From contig NZ_JAJFOW010000017.1 in the NCBI RefSeq assembly GCF_020731285.1, positions 1-64,000 of the forward strand: a DNA stretch of 64,000 bases, written 5' to 3'. The translations under genes were made by a program, and so were the position numbers. Positions 26,256 to 34,318 of the stretch are shown piece after piece (the first letter of the stretch is position 1; each line of letters starts with the position of its first letter). Source of the DNA: Cohnella baijiui (GTDB lineage: Bacteria; Bacillota; Bacilli; Paenibacillales; Paenibacillaceae). The notes under the pieces are model-generated. The model did not search any database. It saw nothing but the letters and a program-made list of their open reading frames with translations, and was not told where the DNA came from.

Positions 26256-26960
26256 ATGAACTTGCTCGTTACCGGAGCCGCCAGAGGGCTCGGATTGGAA
26301 TTGACCAAGCAGGCGGCCGCTCGCGGACACACCGTCGCCGCCTGCGTTCGGGAGGCCGGAGCGGCTTCCGCGCTGGGGGAGGCGGCGCTGCAGTATCCCG
26401 GCCGGATCCGCGTCGAGACGCTCGACATCGTCTCCGAGACGGATGCGGAGCGGCTGGCCGCCAAGCTGAAGGCAGAGGGCTTCGTGCTGGACGGCATCGT
26501 CAACAACGCCGGCGTGCTGCTGGGCCGCAACGGCGGAATCGCTTCGCTGTCGATGGCGGACGTGCGCCGGACGTTCGAAGTGAATCTGTATGGCCCGCTC
26601 ATCGTGGCCAAGCATCTGACGCCGCTCCTGCGGGAGAGCGAGTCGGGCGCGGAGATCGTCGTCAACATTTCCTCGGAGGCGGGGAGCTTCTCAGGCGCCT
26701 ACGGTGGCGACTACCCGTACGCGCTCTCCAAGATGGCGCTGAACATGTTTTCCAAGCAGTTGAGCGAGGAGCTCAAACCGCGCGGCATCCGCGCGCTCGC
26801 CGTGCATCCGGGCTGGATCCGCACGGATATGGGCGGTCCGGCGGCGCCGCTGTCGCCGGAGGAGAGCGCGGCCGGCATCCTGAACCTCGTCGAAGGAACG
26901 ACGAGGGTGCCCGCGGAGACGTTTTTCGTCGACTACGCGGGCCGGCCGATGCCGCTCTGA
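26256..26960 (+). CDS. Short-chain dehydrogenase/reductase
   Basis: A 234-residue SDR. It opens with the NAD(P)-binding TGAARGLGLEL, then has the NNAGVLLG motif and the catalytic YPYALSKMALNM (Y-x-x-x-K) with an upstream NISSEAG Ser. It ends GWIRTDMGGPAAPLSPEESA, as in atypical YciK/CsgA-like SDRs. It follows the VOC gene by 28 nt and is probably cotranscribed with it under the LacI gene. Substrate unknown. Confidence 0.8.
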   Translation: MNLLVTGAARGLGLELTKQAAARGHTVAACVREAGAASALGEAALQYPGRIRVETLDIVSETDAERLAAKLKAEGFVLDGIVNNAGVLLGRNGGIASLSMADVRRTFEVNLYGPLIVAKHLTPLLRESESGAEIVVNISSEAGSFSGAYGGDYPYALSKMALNMFSKQLSEELKPRGIRALAVHPGWIRTDMGGPAAPLSPEESAAGILNLVEGTTRVPAETFFVDYAGRPMPL

Positions 26961-27070
26961 GCGAAACCGGCGCGTCGAGGTTGAAGGTGTTGTAAGGCGA
27001 AATGGGCGCGCGGAGGCTGAAGGTTGTGCGAGGCGAAACGGCGCGTCGTGGCCGAGGGTGCTGTGAAGCG
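26961..27070. repeat. Degenerate 36-bp tandem repeats
   Basis: Three successive imperfect units begin with GCGAAA and end near a TGTRAAG/GAG motif: 26961 on, 26997 on and 27033 on (for example GCGAAACGGCGCGTCG and GGCCGAGGGTGCTGTG in the third). They lie at the 3' end of the SDR gene and start a 1.5 kb stretch with no genes. Confidence 0.55.
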
Positions 27071-27220
27071 GAAAAACGTTCGCTAAGCGGGCAGAACGCT
27101 GCGTTCCTCGCGGCGGAGGTCCGATCCATGGGCAAACGTTGACTGAGCGCGGACTTGTACATTCTATTGGTGCCAGGACAGGACGGCTGCCGCGAGGCGG
27201 TCGTTCTTTTTGTATACGAA

Positions 27221-27243
27221 AACCCCCAGTTCGACTGGGGGTT
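27221..27243. terminator. Hairpin, probable terminator
   Basis: AACCCCCAGT (27221-27230), a TCG loop and ACTGGGGGTT (27234-27243). The minus-strand copy is followed by TTTCGTATA, the plus-strand copy by CGGGG. Confidence 0.55.
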
Positions 27244-27312
27244 CGGGGAAGCTTATAGCTATGAGCAGTCATCCTTTGAACGCCATGATGATCGCCTGAA
27301 ATTCAAATGGAT

Positions 27313-27442
27313 TCGATGATTAGAATACAATTGGCCCCCCAGGGCGATAAATGACCGATTGTAATCGATTTTTAGCATACAATGCGCACCTCAAGGGGCT
27401 AGATGACGAAATGTATTCGATTTATCGTGTACAATCGCAAAC
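27313..27442. repeat. 52-bp tandem repeat, two full units and a partial third
   Basis: Units at 27313-27364 and 27365-27416 are both exactly 52 nt and about two-thirds identical. Each starts TCGAT, has an ATACAAT element near the middle, a CC...GG stretch and ATGAC near the end. A third partial unit (TCGATTTATCGTGTACAAT) runs from 27417. The regular period, the shared TACAAT -10-like core and the lack of an open frame set it apart from a degraded gene. Confidence 0.7.
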
Positions 27443-27544
27443 AGCGAAAAGAAGATAAGAAGTCTGATCCACTCACGTTGAAAGATCTGTTCGATCCGTT
27501 TAGGGTGAGTCGGTGAAAAAAAGGGTGTGTAAAGAGGGCGTGTA

Positions 27545-27568
27545 AAGAGGCCCCTTTTCAGGGGCTAG
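27545..27568. repeat. Short hairpin (AGGCCCC...GGGGCTA)
   Basis: GGCCCC and GGGGCT pair across a short TTTTCA loop at about 27547-27568, a few nucleotides after a GTGTAAAGAGG pair of direct repeats. It may be an old terminator; no uridine run follows. Confidence 0.35.
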
Positions 27569-27680
27569 CCCAAGGCAACGCGCGGTTGGCAGATCTTCAA
27601 GTAGCGCTTAGAGGCGCTTGCTTGTAACATGCCATTATAGGGCTGATGGAAGCCACAGGCTAAGCAAGTGGTTATGACTA

Positions 27681-28064
27681 GTCATACAGAATGTATAAGT
27701 TTTACGGGTCAGCCTAAGAAACCGGTGCTTGACCAACGGATTGGCCTCGAACGAGTGGCCTGTTTGGATCATTGCCATGCTAACGGTTGTAGTAGTGCCT
27801 AATCGACCCCAAAAACGGAGGTTTGCTTTCTAACGGTTATATGCGCGCTTATTTGGACGAAACAGCCCCTCTGGCTACGAAAAAACGGGAAATAGGCTCG
27901 CTGGCAACCGCTACATTTTGCAAACCCCATTTTTCATCTAAATAGCGTCGTTCACAACCGTTAGAATTTTCGCCCGCTTTTACGCACGCACTCCCATCTT
28001 CTTCTCTGATCAAGCACCGATTTCGGTTTTGAGCCAGGTTTACCCCTATCCATTTCTGTCTGAC
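27681..28064. mobile_element. MITE-like relic with long imperfect terminal inverted repeats
   Basis: A 384-bp segment bounded by about 55-bp imperfect inverted repeats. The left end (GTCATACAGAATG, 27681 on) runs to ACCGGTGCTTGACC (27734). The right end runs from GATCAAGCACCG (28008) to CATTTCTGTCTGAC (28064). A short copy with the same ends lies at 2736-2817. No transposase frame is present inside, and no clear target duplication can be seen. It may be a deleted insertion sequence or a non-autonomous element. Confidence 0.5.
27831..27963. repeat. Nested imperfect inverted repeat inside the relic
   Basis: The left arm begins TAACGGTTATATGCGCGC (27831) and the right arm ends CACAACCGTTA (27963). 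About 26 of 38 positions pair. A further TAACGGTTGT (27781) and an inverted GCAACCGCTA (27904) give a nested second pair. The four TAACGGTT cores alternate in orientation and could fold into a large cruciform. Confidence 0.55.
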
Positions 28065-28077
28065 CTCCGATAAAAAA

Positions 28078-28112
28078 GTGTCGCCGTCCGGGAAGACGGC
28101 GACACATTTTTA
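28078..28112. terminator. Strong bidirectional hairpin at the relic border
   Basis: GTGTCGCCGTC (28078-28088) pairs exactly with GACGGCGACAC (28095-28105). T-rich tails follow on both strands (ATTTTTAC on plus, TTTTTTATC on minus). The same hairpin, less perfect, borders the copy at 2.7 kb. Confidence 0.75.
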
Positions 28113-28344
28113 CTTGTGCCGACGGTCAGGGGAGACAGCCGCAACCCGAATTTTTCGGGTTAACCGGGTACGCTCGCAAGTTGGGGAATGGCGAAAGGGG
28201 GGCGAGCGAGGCAAAATGCACATCTTAAGTCAAATGAAGCCTGGCAGGCGGAATCGAACGAGTCGACCGGCCGGTCAAATAAAAGTTGAAACCACAAACC
28301 GTTGGCGCCGTAGAAGGGAAGGTAGCCGGAGATCGAAACGTACA

Positions 28345-28385
28345 TCAAATAGACATTTGACTTTCGACCGGGCGTTCGATACGAT
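28345..28385 (+). promoter_or_regulatory. Promoter and operator of the RND pump gene
   Basis: TTGACT (28357-28362), 17-nt spacer, TACGAT (28380-28385). A palindrome TCAAATAGACATTTGA (28345-28360; 6-bp arms, 4-nt centre) overlaps the -35. TCAAAT also recurs upstream in the leader. It is a candidate site for the TetR regulator encoded at 31673. Confidence 0.6.
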
Positions 28386-28459
28386 GGCAGCGAATAAGCG
28401 AGTACCGTGCATGGATCTCCCGATGGGCGGGCAGGGAAAAAGAGAGAAGGAGTGGAATC

Positions 28460-31400
28460 ATGAGAAGCATCATCAAGTTTTCGCTGAACAACAAGTTTGC
28501 GCTATGGATGATCACGATCATCGTCCTGGTGGCCGGATTGTATTCCGGGATGAACATGAAGCAGGAAAGCCTGCCGAATCTGTCGCTTCCCTACCTCAGC
28601 GTGACGACCGTCGTGCCGGGCGCCTCCCCGAACGGCATCGTCGAACAGGTGACGGCTCCGATGGAGCAGCGACTCAAAAACGTAGAAGGCATCAAAAACA
28701 TCACATCCACGTCGATGTCCAACGTCTCCAACATCATGCTCGAATTCGACTTCGGGCAAAACATGGACAAGGCCACGACGGGCGTGCGCGAGGCGATCGA
28801 CAGCGTCAAGCTGCCCGATACCGCGCAGTCTCCTTCCATCTCCAAATTCTCCATCAATACGTTCCCCGTCATTTCGCTTAGCGTCTCGGGCGACGGCAGC
28901 CTCGAAGATTTGACGAAGACCGTCACGGACGAAGTCCAGCCGGCGCTCGAAGGCTTGGATGGCGTCGCATCGGTGCAGATCGCGGGCCAATTCGTCAAAG
29001 AAGTCAAGCTGACCTTCGATCACGCGAAGCTTGCCCAATACGGCCTGACCGAAGATACGGTCAAGCAAATGATCCAGGGCTCGGCCGTAAATGTGCCGCT
29101 TGGCATTTTCACGATGGGCAAGACCGAGAAGTCTCTCGTCGTAGACGGACGCATCGCAACGCTCGACGACCTGAAGAACCTGGAAATCCCGGCCATCCCG
29201 GCGGGAGCCGGAGCGGGAACGGGCGGCGCCGGAGCAGGCGCGCCTGGCATGGGAGCTGGCGGTGCCGGACAAGCCGGTGCGGGCGCACCGGGAGCAGGCC
29301 AAGCCGGCGCCGGCACGACGACGGGCGCCGGAGCGACTGCGGGCATCCCGACGGTCAAGCTGAGCGAGCTGGCCACGGTGGAACTCGTCGGCCAAGCGGA
29401 ATCCATCTCGCGCACGAACGGCAAGGAATCGATCGGCATCCAGATCGTCAAAGCCAACGACGCGAACACGGTCGACGTCGTCAACGCCGTAAAGCATGAA
29501 GCCGACAAGCTGAAGGAAAAGCATGGAAACATCAGCATGACGGTGCTGCTCGACCAGGGCAAGCCGATCGAGAAGTCCGTCGAGACGATGCTGAGCAAAG
29601 CATTGTTCGGCGCCCTGTTCGCCGTCATCATCATTCTGCTGTTCCTGCGGAACCTGCGGACGACGCTCATTTCGATCCTGTCGATCCCGCTGTCCCTCAT
29701 CATCGGCGTGCTGCTGCTGCAGCAATTCGATATTACGCTGAACATCATGACGCTCGGCGCGATGACCGTCGCGATCGGCCGCGTCGTCGACGACTCCATC
29801 GTCGTCATCGAGAACATCTACCGACGCATGTCCCTGTCCGGCGAGAAGCTGAAGGGCAAGGAGCTCGTCCGCGAAGCGACGCGCGAAATGTTCATGCCGA
29901 TCATGTCGTCCACGATCGTCACGATCGCCGTATTCCTGCCGCTCGGCACCGTCAGCGGCATGGTCGGCCAGCTGTTCCTGCCGTTCGCGCTGACGATCGT
30001 CTTCTCGCTGCTTGCCTCGCTGCTCGTTGCGATTACGATCGTGCCGATGCTGGCGCATACGCTGTTCCGCAACGGTGTGAAGCCGGGCAAAGCCCAAGCC
30101 CACGACGACAATCCGGGCCGCCTGGGCATGGCATACCGCCGCTTGCTGTCTTCCGCGCTGCGTCACAAGGTGATTACGGTGCTCATCGCGGTCGCGCTGC
30201 TCGTAGCGAGCCTCTTCCTCATCCCGTTCATCGGGGCGAGCTTCCTGCCGGCCCAGGAAGAGAAATACACGATGATCACGTACTCGCCGGAGCCCGGCGC
30301 GCTGATCTCGGACGTCGAGCAGCGGGCGCTGAAGGCCGAAGAGTACCTGCTGAAGCAGCCTGACCTGGCCAACCTGCAATACTCCGTCGGCGGCAGCAAT
30401 CCGATGTCGCCCGGCCCGTCCAAGTCCGGCTTGTTCTACCTGCAGTTCAAGGATGAAACGAAGGACTTCTCGGACAAAAAGACCGCGATCGTGGACGAGC
30501 TCAAAAAGCTCGTGCCGGAAGGCGAATGGTCGGAGATGGACTTCTCCGGCGGCGTCGGCGGCAGCAAGTTCAGCCTGAGCATTTACGGCGACTCCCTGGA
30601 TGAGATCCAACCGGTTGCCGAGAAGGTCGCCGACCTCATGAAGCAGGAAAGCACGTTCACGAAGGTCGACACCAGCCTGTCCAAGACGTACGACCAATAT
30701 ACGCTCGTGGCCGACCAGGCCAAGTTGAGCCAGTATGGCCTGACGGCCGGGCAGCTCGCGATGAAGCTCATGCCGGCCCGCCAGGCGTCGGCGCTGACCT
30801 CGATCCATCAAGACGGCAAATCGTATGATGTCTTCGTCACCGTGGAAGGCACCGAGTACGGCAGCATCGAGGACATCAAGAATACGAAGCTGCAATCTCC
30901 GCTCGGCATCGAAGTGCCGATCAAGGACGTCGCTACCGTCGAGGAAGGCAAAGCGCCGAACTCGATCGCCCGCGAGAACAACCGGATGGTCGTCACCGTC
31001 AGCGGCGAGATTACGTCTTCCAACGTCGCGAAAGCCTCGTCCGACCTTCAAGCCAAGGTCGACAAGCTGGAGAAGCCGTCCAGCGTCGAGATCCGATACG
31101 GCGGCGTTACGGAGCAGATCAACGAGACGTTCACGCAGCTGGGACTCGCAATGCTCGCCGCGATCGCGATCGTTTACCTGGTGCTCGTGCTGACATTCGG
31201 CGGCGGACTCGCACCGTTTGCGATCATGTTCTCGCTGCCGTTCGCGATCATCGGCGGCCTGGTGGCCCTGTGGCTGACAGGTGAAACGCTCAGCGTGTCG
31301 GCGCTCATGGGTGCGCTCATGCTGATCGGGATCGTCGTCACCAATGCGATCGTCCTCATCGACCGCGTCATTCACAAGGAGAAGGAAGGTCTGTCGACCC

Positions 31401-31639
31401 GCGACGCGATCATCGAGGCGGCCGGCACGCGCCTGCGCCCGATCCTCATGACGGCGCTCGCGACGATTGGCGCGCTGCTGCCGCTCGCCTTCGGCTTCGA
31501 GAGCGCGGGCATCATTTCCAAAGGCCTGGGCGTCACCGTTATCGGCGGCCTCGTCAGCTCCACGCTGCTGACGCTGCTCATCGTTCCGATCGCTTATGAA
31601 GTGCTGATGAAGCTTCGCCGCAAGCCGAAGCCCGAGTAA
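28460..31639 (+). CDS. RND family efflux transporter (SwrC/YerP-like)
   Basis: A resistance-nodulation-cell-division transporter of 1059 residues. It has the 12-helix plan with two large extracytoplasmic loops (RSIIKFSLNNKFALWMITII at TM1; TM4 IGRVVDDSIVVIENIYRRM carrying the conserved proton-relay Asp pair). B. subtilis SwrC, a surfactin self-resistance and swarming protein, belongs to this group; the export substrate here is likely an amphiphile but unproven. An odd Gly/Ala-rich insert (about residues 247-295, e.g. GAGAGTGGAGAGAPGMGAG) interrupts the first extracytoplasmic domain. The ATG follows a GAAGGAG site. The next gene is a TetR regulator, 33 nt downstream. Confidence 0.9.
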   Translation: MRSIIKFSLNNKFALWMITIIVLVAGLYSGMNMKQESLPNLSLPYLSVTTVVPGASPNGIVEQVTAPMEQRLKNVEGIKNITSTSMSNVSNIMLEFDFGQNMDKATTGVREAIDSVKLPDTAQSPSISKFSINTFPVISLSVSGDGSLEDLTKTVTDEVQPALEGLDGVASVQIAGQFVKEVKLTFDHAKLAQYGLTEDTVKQMIQGSAVNVPLGIFTMGKTEKSLVVDGRIATLDDLKNLEIPAIPAGAGAGTGGAGAGAPGMGAGGAGQAGAGAPGAGQAGAGTTTGAGATAGIPTVKLSELATVELVGQAESISRTNGKESIGIQIVKANDANTVDVVNAVKHEADKLKEKHGNISMTVLLDQGKPIEKSVETMLSKALFGALFAVIIILLFLRNLRTTLISILSIPLSLIIGVLLLQQFDITLNIMTLGAMTVAIGRVVDDSIVVIENIYRRMSLSGEKLKGKELVREATREMFMPIMSSTIVTIAVFLPLGTVSGMVGQLFLPFALTIVFSLLASLLVAITIVPMLAHTLFRNGVKPGKAQAHDDNPGRLGMAYRRLLSSALRHKVITVLIAVALLVASLFLIPFIGASFLPAQEEKYTMITYSPEPGALISDVEQRALKAEEYLLKQPDLANLQYSVGGSNPMSPGPSKSGLFYLQFKDETKDFSDKKTAIVDELKKLVPEGEWSEMDFSGGVGGSKFSLSIYGDSLDEIQPVAEKVADLMKQESTFTKVDTSLSKTYDQYTLVADQAKLSQYGLTAGQLAMKLMPARQASALTSIHQDGKSYDVFVTVEGTEYGSIEDIKNTKLQSPLGIEVPIKDVATVEEGKAPNSIARENNRMVVTVSGEITSSNVAKASSDLQAKVDKLEKPSSVEIRYGGVTEQINETFTQLGLAMLAAIAIVYLVLVLTFGGGLAPFAIMFSLPFAIIGGLVALWLTGETLSVSALMGALMLIGIVVTNAIVLIDRVIHKEKEGLSTRDAIIEAAGTRLRPILMTALATIGALLPLAFGFESAGIISKGLGVTVIGGLVSSTLLTLLIVPIAYEVLMKLRRKPKPE

Positions 31640-31672
31640 GTCGGGCGAACGGGGAGAGGAGAGAGACCGGCG

Positions 31673-32569
31673 TTGAGCGACAAGAAGGTACAGATCATCG
31701 AAGCAGCCATGCGCTGCTTCGCCCGCAAGGGGTTCCACGCCACGTCCATTCAGGAGATCGTAGACGAATTGGGCATGGCGAAGGGATCCATCTACTTCTA
31801 CTTCAAGTCCAAGGAGGAGCTGCTCCTCTCGGTATTCTGGCACTACGCCGAGAAAATGATGGCGGGGATGTCGGTGCTGCCGGAGGAGCGGCAGCTCCCG
31901 CCGCGGGAGCAATTCCGCCTCCAGCTCAAACGCCGGCTCGACTTTTTCAGGGACAACCGCGAATTGCTGCTGATGCTGATGCGGGAGCCATATCCGAAGG
32001 CCAAGCAGGAAGAGACGTTAAAGCTCATCCTCGGCATTCGGGCCCGGACGCTGAAGTGGAAGCAGCATCACATCTCCGCGATCTACGGCCCAAGCGCCGA
32101 GCCTTACGCCTGGGAAGCGGCGGGGCTGCTCAGCGGCATGTTTAACGAGTTGATGCACGCCTACATGATCGGGCAGCCGCCGTTCGACGGCGACCGGATG
32201 ATCGAATATCTGCTGCAGCGCCTCGACGACCTCATGGAGGGGCTCATCCGGCGCGGAGACGCTCCGCTCATCTCCCCGGGAGCGGCCGAGCTCGCACTGG
32301 GCGAGCTGCAGACCACGGACGCCGAGCAGGAAATCCGCCAGCTCATCCGCGGGCTGGTACGGCTTGCGGAGCAGACGAGGGACAAGGAGGCAAGCGCGGA
32401 ACGGCGGTCGGAAATGATCGGCGTCGCCTCCCGGCTAGAGGACGAACTGTCCGAGTCGATCCCCGATCGCTACATCATTCGGGGCATGCTTGCCTACATG
32501 AAGGAGCTGGCGATTCCCGCCTGGCGGGAGCCTCTGGATATTCTGGTCAAGAAGCTGTATCCGCAATAA
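31673..32569 (+). CDS. TetR/AcrR family regulator of the RND pump
   Basis: A 298-residue repressor, longer than most TetR proteins. The N-terminal helix-turn-helix KVQIIEAAMRCFARKGFHAT with SIQEIVDELGMAKGSIYFYF is followed by an extended C-terminal region (about residues 190-298) that contains additional helices, probably an enlarged ligand domain. The start is TTG at 31673 preceded by GAGAGGAGAG with about 9 nt spacing. Cotranscription with the pump and the palindrome at 28345 suggest autogenous control of the operon. Confidence 0.8.
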   Translation: MSDKKVQIIEAAMRCFARKGFHATSIQEIVDELGMAKGSIYFYFKSKEELLLSVFWHYAEKMMAGMSVLPEERQLPPREQFRLQLKRRLDFFRDNRELLLMLMREPYPKAKQEETLKLILGIRARTLKWKQHHISAIYGPSAEPYAWEAAGLLSGMFNELMHAYMIGQPPFDGDRMIEYLLQRLDDLMEGLIRRGDAPLISPGAAELALGELQTTDAEQEIRQLIRGLVRLAEQTRDKEASAERRSEMIGVASRLEDELSESIPDRYIIRGMLAYMKELAIPAWREPLDILVKKLYPQ

Positions 32570-32576
32570 AAAGAAA

Positions 32577-32623
32577 ACAGGCTGCCCCCGAAACGGCATG
32601 AATGCCGGGAAGGGGCAGCCTGT
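32577..32623 (+). terminator. Terminator of the RND-TetR operon
   Basis: ACAGGCTGCCCC (32577 on) and GGGGCAGCCTGT (ending 32623) form a long stem with an internal ACGGCAT/ATGCCG part, 7 nt after the TetR stop. It lacks a uridine run but is very stable. Confidence 0.65.
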
Positions 32624-32709
32624 CTGCACATAAAGGTCCATACTAGCGTGTAAGCCATCGGTCGGTCGAGATTTGGAACCGACAAACAAGGCAATGGAGG
32701 TGCATAGGC

Positions 32710-32956
32710 CGCCATGTTCGGGCGATCGCGCACGACGTCCTCCACGGCCGCGCGCAGGGCGTGCGAGCCGCCGTTGCGGGCCGCGTGGACGAACGTCACC
32801 TGACGCGGCGTCTCGTCTTCGGCCAGCGCGTTTAACATGCCGACCATCGGCGTGAGCCCGACGCCGGCGCTCAGCAGGATGACGGGCCGCGGGTCCGTCC
32901 GATCCAGGGTGAAGTCGCCGGTGGGCGGAGACGGACAGGATCGACCCTTCTTGGAC
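32710..32956 (-). pseudogene. Remnant of a flavohaemoglobin (Hmp) reductase domain
   Basis: Two minus-strand frames together encode part of the FAD/NAD-binding half of a flavohaemoprotein. The first reads VQEGSILSVSA and the second TGDFTLDRTDPRPVILLSAG, then VGLTPMVGMLNALAEDETPR and VTFVHAARNGGSHALRAAVE. The frame changes between VSA and TGDF, next to a CCGCCC-type run. The haem-globin half and the NAD-tail are missing. The GxGLTP and HAxRN motifs are hallmarks of Hmp. It is an inactivated remnant, not expressed as a protein. Family assignment is from motifs. Confidence 0.8.
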
Positions 32957-33070
32957 CTGTTCGTGACCGTGTGATCGCGGTCACGCGGATTCGCAACATT
33001 GTGTGACCGGCGGACAGCCGCCAGCCGACGCGCGGCTCGACGACGGCCGCGGTCAACCGTTATACTCGAC

Positions 33071-34204
33071 TCATAGCGAAACGGACGCCGCGCGCAGCTC
33101 GCCCAGCTCCTGGTACATGCCGGTAAGCTGCGCTTCCTTCGCTTTGAGGCAGAGGAGCGCGCTCACGAGACCGTCCCGCAGCGTGCTGACCGACGTCCCC
33201 TTGCCCCGCATGACGTCGACGAAGTTGGCGGCCAAGCCGGTGTCCCCGCCAAAATGGCCTTCGCTCTCGTTGTACCGGTAACGGTCCATGCGGGGGCTGT
33301 GGTGGTGGTGCACGACGACCTCCCCGGTGACGAAGTCGAACGAGATCGTTCCTTTGTAGCCGAGGAAGGTCGCTCCGCGCGCGGCCGCTCCCCGGCGGGC
33401 GAAGAAGTTTTGGGTGTAGGAGACATGCATTCCGCTTTCGTAGCGGATGAGCGCGCTGCCCGAGTCCTCGTTGCCGGTATCTTCGGCGAAGCAGCAGAAC
33501 GGCCATTCCTCCGCTTCCGGCGTTCCGACCGTGCTTTCGGCGCAGGTGCGGTTCTCCTCGCAGTCGGCGCAGCGGAGTCCGGCGGGCTTGTTGCCTTTGA
33601 ATACCTGTTTGGACGTCATCGCGCAGACGGCCGCGGGATCCTGCCCGAGCACGTAGTTGATGTAGTCGAAGTCGTGCGTCGCCTTCTGCAGGAACATGCC
33701 GCCGGTTTCGGCTTCGTCGCGGTACCAGCTATGGTAATAGACGCCGCCGTACGGAACGTTGTTGACGGCCTGCACATGCTCGATCGTCCCGATCGTTCCG
33801 GCGTCTACGATTTCCTTGACGAGCTGAACGATGGCGGTCAGACGAAGCGGGTGGGAAACGACAACCGGGGTATTGTAAGTCCGCGAGGCTTCGTACAGCC
33901 GCGTCCAATCCTCCATCGTCGTCGCGACGGGCTTTTCCATGTAAAGCGGGATGCCGGTGGGCAGCGCTTGGAGCGCATAGGGCGTATGCAGCGAGCAGCG
34001 CGTCCCGATGAGCAGACCGTCGGGGCGAGCGCCCTCGAGCAGCGCCTCCAGCGTGTCGTAACGCGGCACGGGCGCTCCGCGGTCGGAGGCTTCGGGCGCG
34101 CCGGGATCGAGAATGCCCGCGATCCGGCAGGACGGATCGTGCCGCAGAATCTCGCCGACGACGGTTTTCATGCGCAAGCCGTAACCGATGATGCCTAATT
34201 TCAT
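33071..34204 (-). CDS. Gfo/Idh/MocA family oxidoreductase
   Basis: A 377-residue NAD(P)-dependent sugar dehydrogenase-like protein. The N-terminal Rossmann motif KLGIIGYGLRMKTVVGEIL is followed by LYMEKPVATTMEDW (the EKP signature of the family) and a C-terminal alpha/beta domain with the HDFDYINYVLG and YHSWYRD segments. A Cys-rich insert (CADCEENRTC, near residue 240) suggests a metal site. The start is ATG 34204: GGAGG is 9 nt upstream, whereas the ATG at 34213 has no spacing. Its natural partner is the divergent AraC regulator at 34319. Substrate: a sugar or inositol derivative, unknown. Confidence 0.85.
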   Translation of the reverse strand: MKLGIIGYGLRMKTVVGEILRHDPSCRIAGILDPGAPEASDRGAPVPRYDTLEALLEGARPDGLLIGTRCSLHTPYALQALPTGIPLYMEKPVATTMEDWTRLYEASRTYNTPVVVSHPLRLTAIVQLVKEIVDAGTIGTIEHVQAVNNVPYGGVYYHSWYRDEAETGGMFLQKATHDFDYINYVLGQDPAAVCAMTSKQVFKGNKPAGLRCADCEENRTCAESTVGTPEAEEWPFCCFAEDTGNEDSGSALIRYESGMHVSYTQNFFARRGAAARGATFLGYKGTISFDFVTGEVVVHHHHSPRMDRYRYNESEGHFGGDTGLAANFVDVMRGKGTSVSTLRDGLVSALLCLKAKEAQLTGMYQELGELRAASVSL

Positions 34205-34318
34205 TCGAATCATCCTCCGATATATGGGGTTGTTGACTCCATTATAAGAGGGCGCGGGGGCTGGCTCTTTGACCGAAGAGCCACAATATTGGACGCTTTG
34301 GCCGAAAGGGGGGAGATG

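Noticed and set aside
27313..27442. Possible CRISPR-like array from the 52-bp periodic units
   Set aside because: Similarity extends through the whole unit with no unique spacer segments, and no cas genes are nearby.
28502..31912. A minus-strand open frame of about 1136 codons opposite the RND pump gene
   Set aside because: Composition is dominated by Arg, Asp, His and Leu without motifs, as expected for the reverse complement of a GC-rich gene. The plus-strand RND protein is fully recognisable.
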